From: Promethearchaeota archaeon
Lineage (GTDB): Archaea; Asgardarchaeota; Lokiarchaeia; Sigynarchaeales; MK-D1
Length of the DNA stretch: 5,197 nucleotides
Direction: 5' to 3'
NCBI GenBank assembly: GCA_016839865.1
Contig: JAEOTN010000266.1
Coordinates: forward strand, 1-5,197
The position numbers and the translations under genes were made by a program. Below, one piece after another: positions 4,488-5,197 of this stretch (positions are counted from its first letter, which is position 1; the number at the start of each line of letters is the position of its first letter). A model generated the notes under the pieces. It worked only from the letters and a program-made list of their open reading frames with translations. It did no database searches and was not told the DNA's origin.

Positions 4488-5197
4488 TTAGAAAGAAATC
4501 TTCAGAGAAAATGCATAGTTAGATGGTAAAAAGTCTGGAAGTGACACCTCGATCTGATTATCAAACAACTTCCATGATATTTCTGCATCCACGCCAAGGA
4601 TTTCTAAATTTTTTATAGCTGGTGGTTCAGGGATGATCAGATTGATGAGTGAGTTCTTGGGAGAATCTAATAAAATTACGTAAAGATTAGAGTTATTTGT
4701 TGTAAATCTTACAGGAATTCCACATTTTGTAACTGTTTCTGCAATTATCCAAGGTCTTGTACCATAAATAGCCTCTCCATTGATTTTCAACCAAGCTCCG
4801 AGATCTAAAATCAATTTTTTCTGAATTTCAGGAATAGATCCATTGGCTTTCGGACCTACATTGATAAGGAGATTCCCATTCTTACTAACGACATCGATGA
4901 ATTGGTGAATAAGTTCTTTAGAACTAACATAATGTTCCTCTTTCTCTTGTTTATTATATCCAAAAGAATTTCCCAATCCTCTGCAAGATTCCCATTTATG
5001 CTCTCTGATCTCTGATTCCGTTTGGTATTCAGGTGTTGAGAAGTCATATAGAGGATTGAAAGGAGTTTCAATACTTTTCCCAGCTTTTCTTCTTCTCGCA
5101 AAAAATCTATTCGCAACATTTGTTATCATTTTCGACATTCCGGGACGTCTTATCAATTTCCTTGCCCAAGTAGGTATTTGCGTCCACCGATCATTAA
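4488..5197 (-). CDS. GH29 alpha-L-fucosidase, C-terminal part (5' end beyond the window)
   Basis: A retaining glycosidase that removes alpha-linked L-fucose from glycans. The frame is open from the right edge through an internal TTG at 5156 to TAA at 4488-4490, about 236 codons, so the gene continues outside. The conserved NDRW motif sits at the edge. FSTPEY follows, whose Glu (codon 5028-5030) matches the acid/base Glu266 of the Thermotoga maritima enzyme from my knowledge of that family. Then come HKWESCRGLGNSFGYN, SKNGNLLINVGPKANGSIP and GEAIYGTRPW, all hallmark GH29 stretches. The last ~80 residues form the C-terminal beta-sandwich domain. The catalytic nucleophile Asp lies outside the window. 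Between NDRW and DFSTPEY there is a segment of about 46 residues, strongly basic (11 Arg/Lys, 1 Glu), far longer than in the Thermotoga enzyme. The gene is convergent with the phosphatase gene. Whether the protein is secreted cannot be judged without its N-terminus. Confidence 0.93.
   Translation of the reverse strand, partial: NDRWTQIPTWARKLIRRPGMSKMITNVANRFFARRRKAGKSIETPFNPLYDFSTPEYQTESEIREHKWESCRGLGNSFGYNKQEKEEHYVSSKELIHQFIDVVSKNGNLLINVGPKANGSIPEIQKKLILDLGAWLKINGEAIYGTRPWIIAETVTKCGIPVRFTTNNSNLYVILLDSPKNSLINLIIPEPPAIKNLEILGVDAEISWKLFDNQIEVSLPDFLPSNYAFSLKISF

Noticed and set aside
4856..5119. 87-codon − strand open frame inside the fucosidase region
   Set aside because: It is an alternative frame of the same strand; the GH29 motifs are all in the other frame.
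1..5197. CRISPR array, insertion sequence, tRNA or defence system
   Set aside because: No regularly spaced repeats, transposase motifs, tRNA-like folds or recognised defence domains were seen on either strand.

Overview
The window most likely comes from an AT-rich archaeal genome, quite possibly of the Asgard/Lokiarchaeia type. This is inference. The signs are TATA-like boxes upstream of several genes, T-run terminators without strong hairpins, a GGTG-type ribosome binding site, mostly monocistronic genes on both strands, and the gene mix (extended TetR regulator, M24 peptidase, GH29 fucosidase, small membrane proteins). No phylogenetic marker gene is present, so an AT-rich bacterium is not excluded.

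Layout from left to right: the last 39 codons of an unrecognised + strand gene (1-120); a + strand TetR-family regulator with an unusual ~85-residue N-terminal extension (199-1125), preceded by a near-palindrome that could be its own operator; a convergent − strand small membrane protein (1176-1571) whose 5' end appears to be split off by a one-base frameshift; a − strand M24-family Xaa-Pro-type metallopeptidase (1738-2955) with all five metal ligands; a divergent + strand four-helix membrane protein built from a duplicated helical hairpin (3088-3459); a + strand compact alkaline-phosphatase-superfamily hydrolase (3555-4349); and, convergent to it and running off the right edge, the C-terminal part of a GH29 alpha-L-fucosidase (4488-5197). 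A 42-nt imperfect inverted repeat lies between the last two genes.

The genes do not form an obvious operon or pathway. Orientation changes often, and T-rich stretches or separate promoter-like boxes lie between most neighbours. The peptidase, phosphatase/phosphodiesterase and fucosidase are all hydrolases that fit a scavenging, heterotrophic lifestyle, but the sequence does not link them functionally. I see no CRISPR array, insertion sequence, tRNA, rRNA or defence cassette. The items most worth a second look are the TetR N-terminal domain, the strongly basic insertion beside the fucosidase acid/base residue, the broken membrane-protein start, and the duplicated membrane protein.
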